Below are positions 12,820 to 13,676 of a stretch of 13,676 nt of DNA, in pieces. Each line of letters begins with the position of its first letter. Positions within the stretch are counted from its first letter, which is position 1. Position numbers and translations under genes: made by a program. The stretch covers positions 1-13,676 of the forward strand of contig JAFXIM010000219.1 of NCBI GenBank assembly GCA_017533165.1, written 5' to 3'. Under the pieces are notes generated by a model that saw nothing but the letters and a program-made list of their open reading frames with translations, made no database searches and was not told the origin of the DNA. The stretch is from Eggerthellaceae bacterium. Lineage in GTDB: Bacteria > Actinomycetota > Coriobacteriia > Coriobacteriales > Eggerthellaceae.

Positions 12820-13676
12820 ATGGATGCATCGCATGAGACACAAGAAGAAAAGATTGCCAGGATCAAGCGGGAGCTTGATGAGGTCCCGGCGTTGCCCGGC
12901 GTCTACCTGTGGAAGAACGTGGCGGGGGAGGTCGTGTATGTGGGCAAGGCAAAGCAGCTTCGTGCGCGTATGCGCCAATACCTGAACTTCCAGGATGAGC
13001 GCGCCAAGATCCCTCTGCTCGTTGACCAGATTCACACCTTTGAATACATCGTCGTTCAAAACGAGCACGAATCCCTCGTTCTCGAAAAGAACCTGATCAA
13101 GCAGCACAGCCCTTTTTTCAACGCCGACTTCAAAGACGACAAGAGCTATCCTTTCATCGCCATTACCAAAGGAGACGTTTTCCCGGCAATCAAGTACACG
13201 CGTGAAAAGCATCGCAAGGATACTCGCTATTTCGGGCCTTACACCAATTCGCGTGCTGCGAGGGATTTGGTTGACATCGCTCGCAGGGTGGTTCCCCTGT
13301 GCGCGCACTCCTGCTCTGATTGGCGCAACTTAGCTCGTCGCATGGATAAGGCTCGCGAGAGGGGAGAGTCCGAATTATCCATGGAGCTCCTGCTGGGTGG
13401 GGGAGGCTCAATAAAGCCTTGCTTTGACGCCCATGTGGGCCTAGGTCCTGGAGCATGCTGCGGGCAGATCAGACCTGAGGAATACGCTGAAAACGTGCGC
13501 AGAATCGAACGCTTCCTTTCCGGTCATCATGGTGAGTTCATTGATGAGTTGTTGGACGAAATGTCAGAAGCTGCCGCTGAACTCGATTTTGAACGTGCGG
13601 GGCGCATCAAAGCACGCATTGATACCATCAACTCCCTTACGGACAAGCAGAATGCGGTATCGGCGCGAAACCTCAA
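12820..13676 (+). CDS. uvrC: UvrC, excinuclease ABC subunit C, N-terminal 285 residues
   Basis: UvrC makes the two incisions of nucleotide excision repair after UvrA/UvrB find damage. The window holds the N-terminal GIY-YIG nuclease domain (PGVY at 26-29, YVGKAKQLRARMRQYL from 40) and the conserved FGPY near 138-141. It also holds the UVR domain that binds UvrB (about 243-272, with LDFERAGRIKARID). The second nuclease half and the helix-hairpin-helix domain lie beyond the window. The Cys region differs from the usual form: C165, C201 and C213 can be aligned, but residue 209, normally the third Cys, is Gly, and the gap between the first two is 36 residues rather than about 12. C161 and C214 are extra cysteines. 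The start at 12820 gives the normal N-terminus and lacks a ribosome site. Confidence 0.95.
   Translation, partial: MDASHETQEEKIARIKRELDEVPALPGVYLWKNVAGEVVYVGKAKQLRARMRQYLNFQDERAKIPLLVDQIHTFEYIVVQNEHESLVLEKNLIKQHSPFFNADFKDDKSYPFIAITKGDVFPAIKYTREKHRKDTRYFGPYTNSRAARDLVDIARRVVPLCAHSCSDWRNLARRMDKARERGESELSMELLLGGGGSIKPCFDAHVGLGPGACCGQIRPEEYAENVRRIERFLSGHHGEFIDELLDEMSEAAAELDFERAGRIKARIDTINSLTDKQNAVSARNL

Overview
The window looks like chromosomal DNA of an anaerobic, moderately high-GC actinobacterium. The closest fit is the class Coriobacteriia (Eggerthella/Slackia/Adlercreutzia-type). I infer this from three things: a molybdopterin oxidoreductase operon with NrfD-type membrane anchors and a TorD chaperone, an aldo/keto reductase fused to a ferredoxin domain, and a uvrC gene that looks leaderless. 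No species-level assignment is possible from the sequence alone. I saw no tRNA, rRNA, insertion sequence or CRISPR array.

Region 1 (1-5831, + strand) is a respiratory module. It holds the C-terminal end of a molybdopterin-dependent oxidoreductase, a ferredoxin subunit with four [4Fe-4S] sites, a ten-helix NrfD/DsrP-like quinone-linked membrane subunit, and a TorD-type maturation chaperone. A second, eight-helix NrfD-like protein follows, with an unusual 75-residue hydrophilic insert, then a slipin/SPFH membrane protein and a small YtrA-type GntR regulator. Electrons would pass between the quinone pool and the Mo site through NrfD and the ferredoxin. The substrate cannot be read from what is present. 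A perfect TATAAT at the torD stop codon, and a hairpin pairing the Shine-Dalgarno with the TTG start of the second NrfD gene, suggest that the second half is separately controlled.

Region 2 (5832-7352) holds a single-gene unit, an aldo/keto reductase with a C-terminal 2x[4Fe-4S] domain. It is closed by a strong hairpin that can serve as a terminator for both strands.

Region 3 (7353-13676) concerns DNA repair. sbcD and sbcC lie on the minus strand, translationally coupled. Diverging from them is a small stand-alone HIRAN-domain gene, followed by a Sel1-repeat gene, then the first 285 codons of uvrC, which runs off the window.

The most unusual sites are in region 3. The 5' part of the Sel1-repeat gene appears to be coding in a different frame from the rest, and the two frames meet at an A AAG GGG heptamer directly before a UAG stop. 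That is the form of a -1 ribosomal frameshift site, although a one-base deletion in a G run would look the same. UvrC has a Gly where the third Cys of the known iron-sulfur motif is expected, and a long insert between the first two. Function calls rest on motifs read by eye; no database search was run.
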